From the NCBI GenBank assembly GCA_937922675.1, contig CALAJN010000001.1:62001-126000 (forward strand): a DNA stretch of 64,000 nt. Reading direction: 5' to 3'. The stretch is from an uncultured Granulosicoccaceae bacterium. Lineage in GTDB: Bacteria > Pseudomonadota > Gammaproteobacteria > Granulosicoccales > Granulosicoccaceae. Both the position numbers and the translations under genes were made by a program. This document shows positions 26,929 to 35,083 of this stretch, piece by piece (position 1 is the stretch's first letter; each line of letters starts with the position of its first letter). The notes under the pieces are model-generated. The model searched no databases. It saw nothing but the letters and a program-made list of their open reading frames with translations, and was not told the origin of the DNA.

Positions 26929-27171
26929 ATGGGCATCGAAATACTGATCGGCTTTTTCAAGTGGTGCACGCTCATCAATGGCGGGCTACTGGTTTTCTGG
27001 ACAGCAATGTGCGCCTTTGTGCCGGACACTGTCTATCGCTTGCAAAGCCGATGGTTTCCTATGTCGCGCGATCACTACAACCTGTTGATGTACGCCTTCC
27101 TCGGTTTGTTCAAGATCGTCTTTCTGGTCTTCAATGTGGTGCCACTGGTGTCATTGCTGTTGATGTCGTGA
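26929..27171 (+). CDS. Small two-helix membrane protein (DUF6868-like)
   Basis: An 80-residue protein with two hydrophobic segments (about 5-30 and 54-78) and a conserved-looking middle RLQSRWFPMSRDHYN, which matches my recollection of the DUF6868 family of small proteobacterial membrane proteins. The function is unknown. ATG 26929 is supported by GAGGGG about six bases upstream; the longer frame into yajQ is coding only for yajQ. It lies 25 bases after yajQ on the same strand, so it is probably co-transcribed with it. Confidence 0.78.
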   Translation: MGIEILIGFFKWCTLINGGLLVFWTAMCAFVPDTVYRLQSRWFPMSRDHYNLLMYAFLGLFKIVFLVFNVVPLVSLLLMS

Positions 27172-27186
27172 GCGTGCCGGGTTTGG

Positions 27187-27963
27187 CTACTTTGGGGCCA
27201 GGTAGCGATCCCAACGCGTGTTTGGCGCCCTGACAGGATCCGGGTTTACACCAAAGGTGTTTGCCAGGGGCGGCGCGCCAACAGGACGTTTGACCACGAC
27301 ACGAACCGATGCAGCCAGAAGTGCTGCGTCCAACAGGCCCTCGTCATCACCTGGTGGTACCAGCGCATGCAGCGACTCGATGCCCTTGCGGGAGCGGGCG
27401 CGTCGACGTTGAGCGGGGTACATCGGATCGAGATAGACCAACTGTGGGCGCGGGACTGAGGCGCCACCTGAGCCGTGTCTCAGCCAGGCTCTCGCATCCG
27501 TTCGAATCAGGTGCATACGCTGTGCAAGCACTTGCACGCGCGAATCCCTGCACGCCCGAGCGCGCGCCAGGGCATCGGCCAACAAGGCGTGCACGATGGG
27601 GTTTTGCTCTAGCAAGGTCACATCAGCACCCAATGCTGCTGCCTGCCAGGCATCCACGCCCAGCCCTGCTGTGGCATCCACAAGCGTCACCTGCCGCCCG
27701 GTCGCTTGCAGCCGAGCGATACCGAGCGCCCTGGCAAGGGGTTGACTTGCCAATGAGGCCTCGCGAGCACGTGCTGCGCTGCGTCCCTGCACAAACTCTG
27801 CGTTGATCCTGACGCCATCATCGCGACGCAAAGCGAGCCCGGCAGCATCGCGAAACAATAGCCATGCGTGTGTGTCGTCACTGCTGGCAGGCAGCTCGGG
27901 CAACCCCAGTTCGTCACCAAGTTCACGACTCTGCACGATGATTGTCGGCACGGGGCTTGTCAC
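27187..27963 (-). CDS. rsmJ: 16S rRNA (guanine1516-N2)-methyltransferase
   Basis: A 258-residue methyltransferase of the RsmJ family, which methylates G1516 of 16S rRNA. LVDATAGLGVDAWQAA is the S-adenosylmethionine motif, VTLLEQNPIVHALLADAL holds motif II, and LVYLDPMYPAQRR is the DPMYP catalytic motif. GIESLHALVP and VVVKRPVGAPPLA follow. It is convergent with the small membrane gene before it and divergent from the Rieske-like gene: the two start codons are only 14 bases apart, so their promoters must lie inside the coding sequences. Confidence 0.93.
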   Translation of the reverse strand: MTSPVPTIIVQSRELGDELGLPELPASSDDTHAWLLFRDAAGLALRRDDGVRINAEFVQGRSAARAREASLASQPLARALGIARLQATGRQVTLVDATAGLGVDAWQAAALGADVTLLEQNPIVHALLADALARARACRDSRVQVLAQRMHLIRTDARAWLRHGSGGASVPRPQLVYLDPMYPAQRRRARSRKGIESLHALVPPGDDEGLLDAALLAASVRVVVKRPVGAPPLANTFGVNPDPVRAPNTRWDRYLAPK

Positions 27964-27977
27964 GATATGGTGCTGCC

Positions 27978-28583
27978 ATGAATTCGATCAATGAATCCAC
28001 AGTTAATCAGACGCGCCGCCTGCGTTTGCGCGTGGTGGTCAAAGCCATGTTGAGCCTGGCGGTGTGTGCGGTTCTGTTTGTGTTGTTCGCGTTTTTCTTC
28101 TCTGGCGAGGACGAGCGCCCGAGAGTGCCAGGTCTGAAAGTGGATGTCAGCACCTTGAACCCCGGGCAAACGCGGCGTCTCTTGTGGGAGGGGCGGCCGG
28201 TATTGATTCAGCGGCGAAGCACCGAGATGATCGCCGCTCTGCAATCCGCTGAGGTAACCGCTACGCAGCGCTTGCGCGATCCCGATTCGCTCGATTCCGA
28301 GCAACCAACGGCCATGACCAACTCGCTGCGCTCGCGCGAGCCCGAATGGTTTGTTGCCATTGCGCTGGGTACCGATCAGGGGTGCCCTGTCGCCGAGGCC
28401 AGCATCGAGACCGATCAGCGTGTTGATCCAGCAGCGCCGGGCTTTGTCGATGAGTGTCGAGCCTCTCTTTACGACGGGGCTGGAAGGGTCCTGCGCGACC
28501 AGTACGCGGACCGAAATCTGGCGGTGCCTCGCTACGTTCTCGAGCGCACCGGCGCCGGGCTGTCGGTTGTACTGGGGCGCTGA
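27978..28583 (+). CDS. Rieske-like membrane protein that has lost all four cluster ligands
   Basis: A 201-residue protein with one N-terminal membrane helix (about 20-41) and a domain that aligns along its whole length with the Rieske subunit of the cytochrome bc1 complex (PetA): VDVSTLNPGQTRRLLWEGRP, LIQRRSTEMIAAL, LRDPDS, SREPEWFVAI and YDGAGRVL. In true Rieske proteins CTHLGC and CPCH hold the [2Fe-2S] cluster. Here they read GTDQGC (131-136) and DECR (158-161), so the ligand Cys and His in each are Gly, Asp, Asp and Arg. The two remaining cysteines, C136 and C160, are the disulfide pair of the fold and are kept. It probably cannot bind a cluster. No twin-arginine signal is seen. Role unknown. 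Confidence 0.75.
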   Translation: MNSINESTVNQTRRLRLRVVVKAMLSLAVCAVLFVLFAFFFSGEDERPRVPGLKVDVSTLNPGQTRRLLWEGRPVLIQRRSTEMIAALQSAEVTATQRLRDPDSLDSEQPTAMTNSLRSREPEWFVAIALGTDQGCPVAEASIETDQRVDPAAPGFVDECRASLYDGAGRVLRDQYADRNLAVPRYVLERTGAGLSVVLGR

Positions 28584-28652
28584 GGGGGTTGGTTCCTGCG
28601 TTGGAAATGGGGTTGGGGATAGGGTGGCCATCAGTTGCCGGCGAGTGCGCAC

Positions 28653-28889
28653 TCAGTAATGCGGCGGCAACTCGTGAACAATGGCGCCTCCCTCGGCGCT
28701 GTCTGAGTCGTCAGGTGCGTCAGGTTTGCTGGCATCCAGGCGAGCCAATGCCGCCTCGAGCGCCTTGGTCAGTTGACTGATTTCTGCACCTTGGCTGATT
28801 ACGACGGCATCGAGCTCGCTTTGCGCCAGTTCAAACTCCATGATCTTGAGTTCCAGAGCCTCGAGTCGGCCATCGCGATCATCTGGCAT
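28653..28889 (-). CDS. slyX: SlyX-family small coiled-coil protein
   Basis: A 78-residue protein with a heptad-patterned helix (RLEALELKIMEFELAQSEL then VVISQGAEISQLTKAL) and the C-terminal PPHY found in SlyX proteins. The start ATG 28889 gives the normal SlyX length; ATG 28925 would add 12 residues. The function of SlyX is not known. It is divergent from gatC. Confidence 0.88.
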   Translation of the reverse strand: MPDDRDGRLEALELKIMEFELAQSELDAVVISQGAEISQLTKALEAALARLDASKPDAPDDSDSAEGGAIVHELPPHY

Positions 28890-28998
28890 GTAAGGGGTGT
28901 CATTCAGCCGGTGTAGAACCCTCATTATGCTAGATTCCGCGGTCGCCTCGCGACGCATTGCGCGCGGGCTCACTTGCACAAGCTCCCGGGGATAACCT

Positions 28999-29286
28999 GT
29001 GTCACTCGACAAGGAAGAAGTGCGGACCATCGCCCATCTGGCGCGTTTGTCCGTTGAAGAATCGCGGCTCGAGCCGATCGCCGCCGAGCTCTCGCGTGTG
29101 CTCGAATTCGTCGATCGGCTGAACAGTGTCGATACCCGTGACATAGAGCCGATGTCCAACCCAGTATCCAGCGAGCTGGTGTTACGAGAGGACGTCATTA
29201 CGGAGACCGACGAGCGTGAGCAATTGCAAAAGCCCGCGCCAGCGGTTCACGAGGGGTATTTCACCGTGCCGAGGGTCATCGAATGA
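28999..29286 (+). CDS. gatC: Asp-tRNA(Asn)/Glu-tRNA(Gln) amidotransferase subunit C
   Basis: A 95-residue GatC, the small scaffold subunit of the GatCAB amidotransferase. The pattern [22 protein letters not shown] and [16 protein letters not shown] is typical, as is the [15 protein letters not shown] ending. It starts with GTG and its stop overlaps the gatA start (ATGA). Together the three genes form one operon that makes Gln-tRNA(Gln) and/or Asn-tRNA(Asn) from misacylated tRNA. Confidence 0.95.
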   Translation: MSLDKEEVRTIAHLARLSVEESRLEPIAAELSRVLEFVDRLNSVDTRDIEPMSNPVSSELVLREDVITETDEREQLQKPAPAVHEGYFTVPRVIE

Positions 29287-30767
29287 GTGTTGTCGGCAAC
29301 CGCGAATTGCACCAGCTCACATTGACCGAGCAATCCGCGGCTCTTTCAGCGGGGGAAATCTCAAGTGTCGAGCTGACCCGACACTGTCTTGCGCGCATAG
29401 ATGCGCACGACAAGACTCTGAACAGTGTCATCAGTGTCGGTGCTGGTGCGGCGCTAGAGGCGGCGGCCGTGGCAGATGTTTCTCGCACCGAGGGTGATTC
29501 GGGGCCACTGCTTGGTGTGCCACTGGTTCACAAGGATATCTTCTGTACTCGTGCGCTACCCACAACCTGCGGCTCGCGCATGCTTGAGTCGTATACCTCA
29601 CCCTTCGACGCCACCGTCGTCGAACGGCTGAACGCTGCGGGTATGGTGACGCTCGGTAAGGCGAACATGGATGAATTCGCCATGGGCTCATCCAACGAAA
29701 ACAGCTTCTTCGGGGGCGTGGACAACCCTTGGCGAGCAGGCACCGTGCCCGGCGGTTCTTCAGGGGGCAGCGCGGCTCTGGTAGCCGCACGCCTGGCAAG
29801 TGTCGCGACAGCCACTGATACAGGAGGCTCGATTCGTCAGCCAGCGGCCTTTTGTGGCGTAACAGGCATCAAGCCAACCTACGGCCGCGTCTCTCGCTAC
29901 GGCATGATTGCCTTTGCCTCCAGTCTTGATCAGGGTGGTGTCATTGCCACCACTGCCGAGGACTGCGCGCAAGTCTTGCAAGCGATGTCTGGTGCGGATC
30001 CGCGAGATGCAACCTGCAGTGCTGACCCTGTACCTGACTGGCTCGCTGCGATGCGCTCGGTCAAGGACCTGAAGGGCTTGCGGGTGGGCGTGCCCGAGGA
30101 GTTTTTTGCAGATGGTCTGGATGAGGCGGTTGCTATCGTTGTAAGGGACGGACTTGCAGAGTTGGAGTCCCTCGGGGCTACACTGGTGTCGATTTCGCTG
30201 CCCAAGCAGTCACTTGGTATCTCGGCCTACTACGTCGTTGCGCCTGCAGAGGCCTCAAGCAACCTGTCGCGCTTTGACGGCGTGCGCTTTGGCCATCGCT
30301 GTGAAGATCCGCAGGACCTGACCGATCTATACCAGCGCTCGCGAGCAGAAGGCTTTGGTAGCGAGGTTCAGCGACGTATTCTCATTGGCGCCTATGTGCT
30401 CTCGGCAGGTTTTTACGATGCCTATTACAAAAAGGCACAGCAAGTCCGGCAGGTGATCGCGGATGAATTTGATGAGGCCTTTGCCTCGGTGGATGTCATC
30501 GCCGGGCCTACGACACCCACAGTTGCCTTTAACCGCGGGGCCAAGAGTGATGATCCTGTGGCGATGTACCTGAATGATCTCTATACCGTGTCGGCCAATC
30601 TGTGTGGGCTGCCTGCACTGTCGATGCCCTGCGGATTCGCTGATGGAATGCCTGTAGGTCTGCAACTGATCGCTCGTGCATTTGATGAAGAGCGCCTCCT
30701 CAACACAGCTCATGCCTTTCAACAAGCGACAGGGTGGCACGCTGTCATACCGGAGGCCACCTCATGA
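29283..30767 (+). CDS. gatA: Asp-tRNA(Asn)/Glu-tRNA(Gln) amidotransferase subunit A
   Basis: A 494-residue amidase-signature enzyme that releases ammonia from glutamine for the transamidation. The catalytic triad is visible: lysine in [12 protein letters not shown], cis-serine in [15 protein letters not shown], and the nucleophile in [38 protein letters not shown] (broken here as [13 protein letters not shown] and AFASSLDQ) is the characteristic block after the active site. It overlaps gatC and gatB by four bases at both ends, which suggests equal expression of the subunits. Confidence 0.97.
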   Translation: MSVVGNRELHQLTLTEQSAALSAGEISSVELTRHCLARIDAHDKTLNSVISVGAGAALEAAAVADVSRTEGDSGPLLGVPLVHKDIFCTRALPTTCGSRMLESYTSPFDATVVERLNAAGMVTLGKANMDEFAMGSSNENSFFGGVDNPWRAGTVPGGSSGGSAALVAARLASVATATDTGGSIRQPAAFCGVTGIKPTYGRVSRYGMIAFASSLDQGGVIATTAEDCAQVLQAMSGADPRDATCSADPVPDWLAAMRSVKDLKGLRVGVPEEFFADGLDEAVAIVVRDGLAELESLGATLVSISLPKQSLGISAYYVVAPAEASSNLSRFDGVRFGHRCEDPQDLTDLYQRSRAEGFGSEVQRRILIGAYVLSAGFYDAYYKKAQQVRQVIADEFDEAFASVDVIAGPTTPTVAFNRGAKSDDPVAMYLNDLYTVSANLCGLPALSMPCGFADGMPVGLQLIARAFDEERLLNTAHAFQQATGWHAVIPEATS

Positions 30768-32203
30768 GTGCTGCCTGGGAATGTGTCATCGGTCTTGAGA
30801 TTCACACGCGGCTGCAAACGCAGTCAAAATTGTTCTCGGGGGCAGCCAATGCGTTTGGTGCAGAGCCCAATAGTCAGGCTTGTGCCGTTGATCTGGGCCT
30901 GCCTGGTGTGCTGCCGGTGCCCAACCGTGAGGCAGTTGCCCATGCTGTGCGTCTGGCAACAGCGATAGGGGCAGACTTTGCTCGACGCTCGGTGTTTGCA
31001 CGCAAGAACTATTTTTATCCTGATCTTCCCAAGGGCTACCAGATCTCACAAATGGCGCTACCGGTCGTTGGCCCGGGTGTTGTCGAGTGCGCGCTGAACG
31101 ATGGCACAACGGTGCAGGTTGGTGTCACTCGCGCGCACCTGGAAGAAGACGCAGGGAAGTCGGTGCACGACTTGCTCGATGGCTTTACCGCGATTGATCT
31201 GAATCGGGCCGGGACGCCTTTGCTTGAGATTGTCTCTGAGCCTGACATGCGCTCGGCGGCTCAAGCGGTGGCCTATGCGCGTCACATGCATGCGCTGGTT
31301 CGCTGGATCGGCGTGTGCGACGGCAATATGCAAGAGGGTTCGTTTCGATGTGATGCCAATGTTTCGATCCGCCCTGCAGGTAGCGAGACACTCGGCACCC
31401 GCACCGAGGTCAAGAACCTCAACTCGTTTCGATTTCTGGAACGCGCCATCGAGTTCGAGTACACCCGGCAGGTCGAGCTGCTCGAAGACGGCGGTACGGT
31501 GACACAGGAGACGCGGCTCTACGACCCCGAAGCCGATGAGACGCGCGCCATGCGCTCAAAGGAAGAAGCCAATGACTACCGCTACTTCCCGGACCCGGAC
31601 CTGCCTCCCGTGGTGGTTGATGAGCGTTTTGTTACAGCAGTTGTCGAGGCGATGCCAGAGTTGCAACACGTTCGCCGAGCACGGTTTGTCAACAGTCTGG
31701 GTGTGGCGCCAGGCGACGCTGCGATTCTGACCAACGATCGCGCAACCGCCGACTGGTTTGAAGCGGCCGTGGCCGCGGGTGCGCCAGCGCGACTTGCCTC
31801 TACCTGGCTCATCGGAGAGGTGTTCGGTCGACTCAAACGAGATGAGTTGAATCTTGAGCACATTCCGCTCACACCCGAGCGCTTTGCCGGGCTCTTGCTG
31901 CGCATTGAGGATGACACCATCTCCGGGAAGATCGCCAAGCGCGTGTTCGAGGCCTTATGGGAGAGTGGCGATACAGCCGATGAGATCATCGAGCGCGAAG
32001 GGCTGAAGCAGATCACTGACAGCGGTGCGATCGATTCGCTGGTCGATGAGGTCATCGCGGCTAACCCCTCTCAGGTGGCTGAATACCGTGCAGGCAAGAC
32101 AAAGTTGATGGGCTTTCTGGTTGGTGCCGCCATGAAGGTCTCTGCTGGCAAGGCCAACCCGGCCCAGCTAAACGCCGCCTTGAAGGCAAAACTGGACATT
32201 TGA
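30764..32203 (+). CDS. gatB: Asp-tRNA(Asn)/Glu-tRNA(Gln) amidotransferase subunit B
   Basis: A 479-residue GatB, which binds misacylated tRNA and phosphorylates its side chain before amide transfer. [17 protein letters not shown] and the cradle motifs [29 protein letters not shown] and [15 protein letters not shown] are intact; the C-terminal YqeY-like domain covers about 330-479. ATG 30764 overlaps the gatA stop and has GGAGG upstream. The window also has a tRNA-Gln gene (45.9 kb) but no gltX, glnS, aspS or asnS, so which tRNA is the substrate cannot be decided here. Confidence 0.97.
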   Translation: MSAAWECVIGLEIHTRLQTQSKLFSGAANAFGAEPNSQACAVDLGLPGVLPVPNREAVAHAVRLATAIGADFARRSVFARKNYFYPDLPKGYQISQMALPVVGPGVVECALNDGTTVQVGVTRAHLEEDAGKSVHDLLDGFTAIDLNRAGTPLLEIVSEPDMRSAAQAVAYARHMHALVRWIGVCDGNMQEGSFRCDANVSIRPAGSETLGTRTEVKNLNSFRFLERAIEFEYTRQVELLEDGGTVTQETRLYDPEADETRAMRSKEEANDYRYFPDPDLPPVVVDERFVTAVVEAMPELQHVRRARFVNSLGVAPGDAAILTNDRATADWFEAAVAAGAPARLASTWLIGEVFGRLKRDELNLEHIPLTPERFAGLLLRIEDDTISGKIAKRVFEALWESGDTADEIIEREGLKQITDSGAIDSLVDEVIAANPSQVAEYRAGKTKLMGFLVGAAMKVSAGKANPAQLNAALKAKLDI

Positions 32204-32331
32204 GCCAGGTACCTGGAGAGACTGTTGAGCGTGTGGAGAGGCCAGAGCGTACGCATCGGTAGTGCATCTGGGATGTCGCGGTTTTCTGACTGTGCGCTAC
32301 CATGCCGCAGGTGGCTTGAGGGAATTTGCGT

Positions 32332-32676
32332 ATGTTGAACGAGGCTTCTATGTCGTTGAAATTCGCTGTGCGTAGACGCGCTCTATTGCTTGCCGTGGGT
32401 CTGCCATGGCTTGTCTTGAGTGCCTGCGAGAACAACTCCGGAATTACTTTTGGTGCAGCCCTGGAGGATGACGCTGAGCTGTCCGGGCGCGTACGTGAGG
32501 CGCTGGCGGCATCACCGCTGACAGCTCATCAGGGCATTTTTGTCAGCACACGCCCAAACAACGTCATACGCCTGGCCGGTACTGTGGATACCTCATCAAT
32601 CAAAGGCAGCGCGGAGCAAATTGCCCGGCGCGTTGAAGGCGTCAACCTGGTGATAAACACCCTGCATGTCGAATGA
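32332..32676 (+). CDS. BON-domain lipoprotein
   Basis: A 114-residue predicted lipoprotein. A basic N-terminus (KFAVRRRALLLAVGLPWLV) leads to the lipobox LSAC, and the mature protein (about 80 residues) has the alpha/beta pattern of a BON domain: VREALAASPLTAHQGI, VSTRPNNVIRLAGTVDT and ARRVEGVNLVINTLHVE. BON domains are found in OsmY and in secretins and usually sit at the periplasmic membrane face. ATG 32332 (GAGGGA eight bases upstream) is preferred over ATG 32350, which also has GAGG. It overlaps the hslO start by 11 bases. Confidence 0.8.
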   Translation: MLNEASMSLKFAVRRRALLLAVGLPWLVLSACENNSGITFGAALEDDAELSGRVREALAASPLTAHQGIFVSTRPNNVIRLAGTVDTSSIKGSAEQIARRVEGVNLVINTLHVE

Positions 32677-33613
32677 TCCGGATAGGGCATTGATGGTGAC
32701 CTCGACCGATGAGCGTCGGCGATTCTTGATCGAGAGTTGTGATGTACGCGGCGATCTTGTGCGTCTCGGAGACAGCCTGCGCGAGGCCACTGCCAATACC
32801 GACTACCCGCCGGTCATCGAGCGATTACTCGGTGAGGCTTTTGTCTCCGCGGTATTGCTGGCAGGGACAATAAAGTTTGATGGACGCATGACCTTTCAAG
32901 TACGGGGTGATGGCGCCGTACATTTGCTGGTGGTCCAGGTAGCAGCCGACGCGAGTTATCGCGGACTGGCGCGATGGAGTGGCGTGCCGGCGGCAGAGGC
33001 GACGCTGGTTGACTGCTTTGGACCTGACGCCCGCTTGACTATCACGATTGAAGCGAGAGACGGTGCTGAGCCGTATCAGGGGATCGTGCCGCTCGAGGGT
33101 GACACTCTGGCTGACGCCATTGCCGCCTACTTTCGCAGCAGTGAGCAGTTGCCCACAGAGCTGACGCTCGAAGTGAATCAAAACGCTGCCAGCGGTTTGC
33201 TATTGCAACGCGTGCCGGCAGCCTCGGATCCAGAATCCGCAGATGAGGGCTGGGCGCGAGCGACGTTGTTGGCGAGCACACTGGAGTCAAGTGAGCTTGT
33301 CTCACTTGCGCCCGACACCCTGTTGCGCCGGCTGTATCACGAGGAAGACGTGCGCCTGCTCGATAGCCACGAGCCGCGTTTCCACTGCAGTTGTTCGCGA
33401 CATAGAACCGATGGCATGTTGACAGGGCTCGGGCAAGCAGAGGTGGAATCCATACTCGAAGAGCGTGGAGACGTCGAGATAACCTGCGAGTTCTGTGATG
33501 CCAGGTATTGCTATGACGCCGTGGATGTCGGCGCACTGTTCAGCTTGGCGCCGGGTCATCTGAGCGGTGACGAGTCATTGCAAGAATCAGACGACGGTCC
33601 GACGCATCATTGA
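32666..33613 (+). CDS. hslO: 33 kDa chaperonin Hsp33 (redox-regulated)
   Basis: A 315-residue Hsp33, a holdase chaperone that is switched on by disulfide formation after oxidative and heat stress. The N-terminal domain, with EAFVSAVLLAGTIKFDGRMTFQ then GDGAVHLLVVQV, is followed by the C-terminal redox zinc centre with CSCS (residues about 251-254) and CEFC (about 284-287), and by the HCSCSRHRTDGML block. The start ATG 32666 overlaps the BON gene; ATG 32693 is an alternative. The C-terminus has about 20 extra residues. Confidence 0.96.
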   Translation: MSNDPDRALMVTSTDERRRFLIESCDVRGDLVRLGDSLREATANTDYPPVIERLLGEAFVSAVLLAGTIKFDGRMTFQVRGDGAVHLLVVQVAADASYRGLARWSGVPAAEATLVDCFGPDARLTITIEARDGAEPYQGIVPLEGDTLADAIAAYFRSSEQLPTELTLEVNQNAASGLLLQRVPAASDPESADEGWARATLLASTLESSELVSLAPDTLLRRLYHEEDVRLLDSHEPRFHCSCSRHRTDGMLTGLGQAEVESILEERGDVEITCEFCDARYCYDAVDVGALFSLAPGHLSGDESLQESDDGPTHH

Positions 33614-33666
33614 GTTGTCACCCTGTAGTGCCGAGTCATCTTCGGGTCGGCCTTGAGCCGCGGCCA

Positions 33667-34440
33667 CTAGGTGTTGCCAGTCTGCGTGCCGCAGACAGGA
33701 CAATCCGGTCGGCGACTCAACTGGATTTCATTCCACTGCGCTGCCAGCCCGTCGAATAGCAGCAAGCGACCGGCCAGGCTGTCCCCGATACCCACCAGCA
33801 GCTTGATCGCTTCAAGTGCCTGCAGGCATCCGATAACCCCCACCACGGGACCGAGAATGCCGGCTTGCACGCAGTTGTCAGCTGTCTCATCACCTTCGCT
33901 GTAGAGACATCGATAGCAAGGCGCATCCGGGGCTCGGCTGTCAAAAACGCTGATCTGTCCGTCAAACCGAATGGCGGCGCCGCTCACCAACGGTACTCGA
34001 TGCGCCACACAGGCGGCATTTAGCGCAAAACGCGTGGGAAAATTGTCCGTGCAATCGAGTACCAGATCCGTGTCTGGCAACAGACTCTGAAGATCCTCAT
34101 CGTCGAGCCCGTGGTCAATGGTGGCAATGTTCAGTTCCGGATCGATGGCGAGGCAGGCAGCTTGTGCTGAATGCGTTTTGAGCATGCCGGCACGTGTCGT
34201 GTCGTGGGCAATCTGGCGCTGCAGATTGGACAGCTCAACGGTGTCGAAGTCTGCCAGCACAAGTCGCCCAGCCGGTGCTCTTCCGATACCTGCTGCCGCC
34301 AGGTACAGACTAACCGGTGATCCGAGCCCCCCGAGGCCCACAACCAGCACGCGTGCCGACTCCAGAGCTTGCTGACCCTCAGAGCCGATTTGGGGGAGTG
34401 TCAGATGCCGGGCGTGTCGTATGTGTGTGGAAGAATCCAT
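33667..34440 (-). CDS. moeB: MoeB/ThiF-type adenylyltransferase
   Basis: A 257-residue E1-like enzyme that adenylates the C-terminus of a ubiquitin-like sulfur carrier (MoaD or ThiS). The nucleotide loop VVGLGGLGSPVSLYLAAAG, DFDTVELSNLQRQI, LVLDCTDNFPTRFALN and the zinc cysteines CYRCLY and CPVCGT are all present. The window also encodes a MoaD-like protein at 58.4 kb. In other gammaproteobacteria moeB often follows prmC in the hemA-prfA-prmC operon; here it is about 5 kb away and alone. Whether it is MoeB or ThiF cannot be decided without the carrier. It is divergent from acpH by 34 bases. Confidence 0.88.
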   Translation of the reverse strand: MDSSTHIRHARHLTLPQIGSEGQQALESARVLVVGLGGLGSPVSLYLAAAGIGRAPAGRLVLADFDTVELSNLQRQIAHDTTRAGMLKTHSAQAACLAIDPELNIATIDHGLDDEDLQSLLPDTDLVLDCTDNFPTRFALNAACVAHRVPLVSGAAIRFDGQISVFDSRAPDAPCYRCLYSEGDETADNCVQAGILGPVVGVIGCLQALEAIKLLVGIGDSLAGRLLLFDGLAAQWNEIQLSRRPDCPVCGTQTGNT

Positions 34441-34474
34441 ATTCTCGTAGCATATAGCGATGTAGCATGAGGCG

Positions 34475-35083
34475 ATGAACTTCCTTGCGCACTCCCTGCT
34501 CGCCTTCGATGATGACGAGGTGATGGTGGGCCAGTTTGCCGGTGACTTCGTGCGCGGCAGAGACCTCAGTGCTCATCCGAGGCGGGTGGCCCTCGGCATT
34601 CGTTTGCACCGCCATGTGGACGCGTTTACCGATCGGTCGACGTGGATGGCAACTCTCAGAGCGCGCTTTCCGCAATCCTTGCGGCGTTTTTGCGGCATCG
34701 CTATCGATGTGGGTGCTGACTATCACCTCGCCGCGCATTGGAGCCTGCATACGGCAAGCCTCGGGCGCGGTACTCTGGCTGAGCATGCGCTGGAGGTTGA
34801 TCGGGTGCTAACGCTCTACCGAGCGCAATTACCGCCTGGCCTGGACCGGCTTGCCGAGGTCATGCGTGAGCAGCAGCTACTGGAGCGCTGGGCAACTCGA
34901 GAGGGGGTGGAGCAGACCTTGCAACGTTTGTCGCGTCGCTCTGCTGCCATGGCGCCACTGGCGCGATGCAGTGAGCAGCTGTGGGCTCTGGAGGACGAAC
35001 TGGCCGATTTTGTGGCGCAACTGTGGCCTGCACTGCTGGCATCGACATATCAGCGTTATCACATTCTGGACAACGGTCAATGA
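34475..35083 (+). CDS. acpH: Acyl carrier protein phosphodiesterase
   Basis: A 202-residue protein of the AcpH family, HD-like metal phosphodiesterases that remove the phosphopantetheine from acyl carrier protein. MNFLAHSLLAFDDDEVMVGQFAGD (here MNFLAHSLLAF and VGQFAGDFVRG), GIRLHRHVDAFTD and DVGADYHLAAHW contain the metal histidines and aspartates. It overlaps the ppk1 start by four bases (ATGA). Confidence 0.9.
   Translation: MNFLAHSLLAFDDDEVMVGQFAGDFVRGRDLSAHPRRVALGIRLHRHVDAFTDRSTWMATLRARFPQSLRRFCGIAIDVGADYHLAAHWSLHTASLGRGTLAEHALEVDRVLTLYRAQLPPGLDRLAEVMREQQLLERWATREGVEQTLQRLSRRSAAMAPLARCSEQLWALEDELADFVAQLWPALLASTYQRYHILDNGQ

Noticed and set aside
28890-29198. Upstream in-frame extension of slyX
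   Set aside because: It overlaps gatC antisense and is Ser/Arg-rich; SlyX proteins are about 70-80 residues.
32205-32216. CCAGGTACCTGG palindrome just after gatB as a terminator
   Set aside because: Too short and lacks a T-run; kept only as a note.
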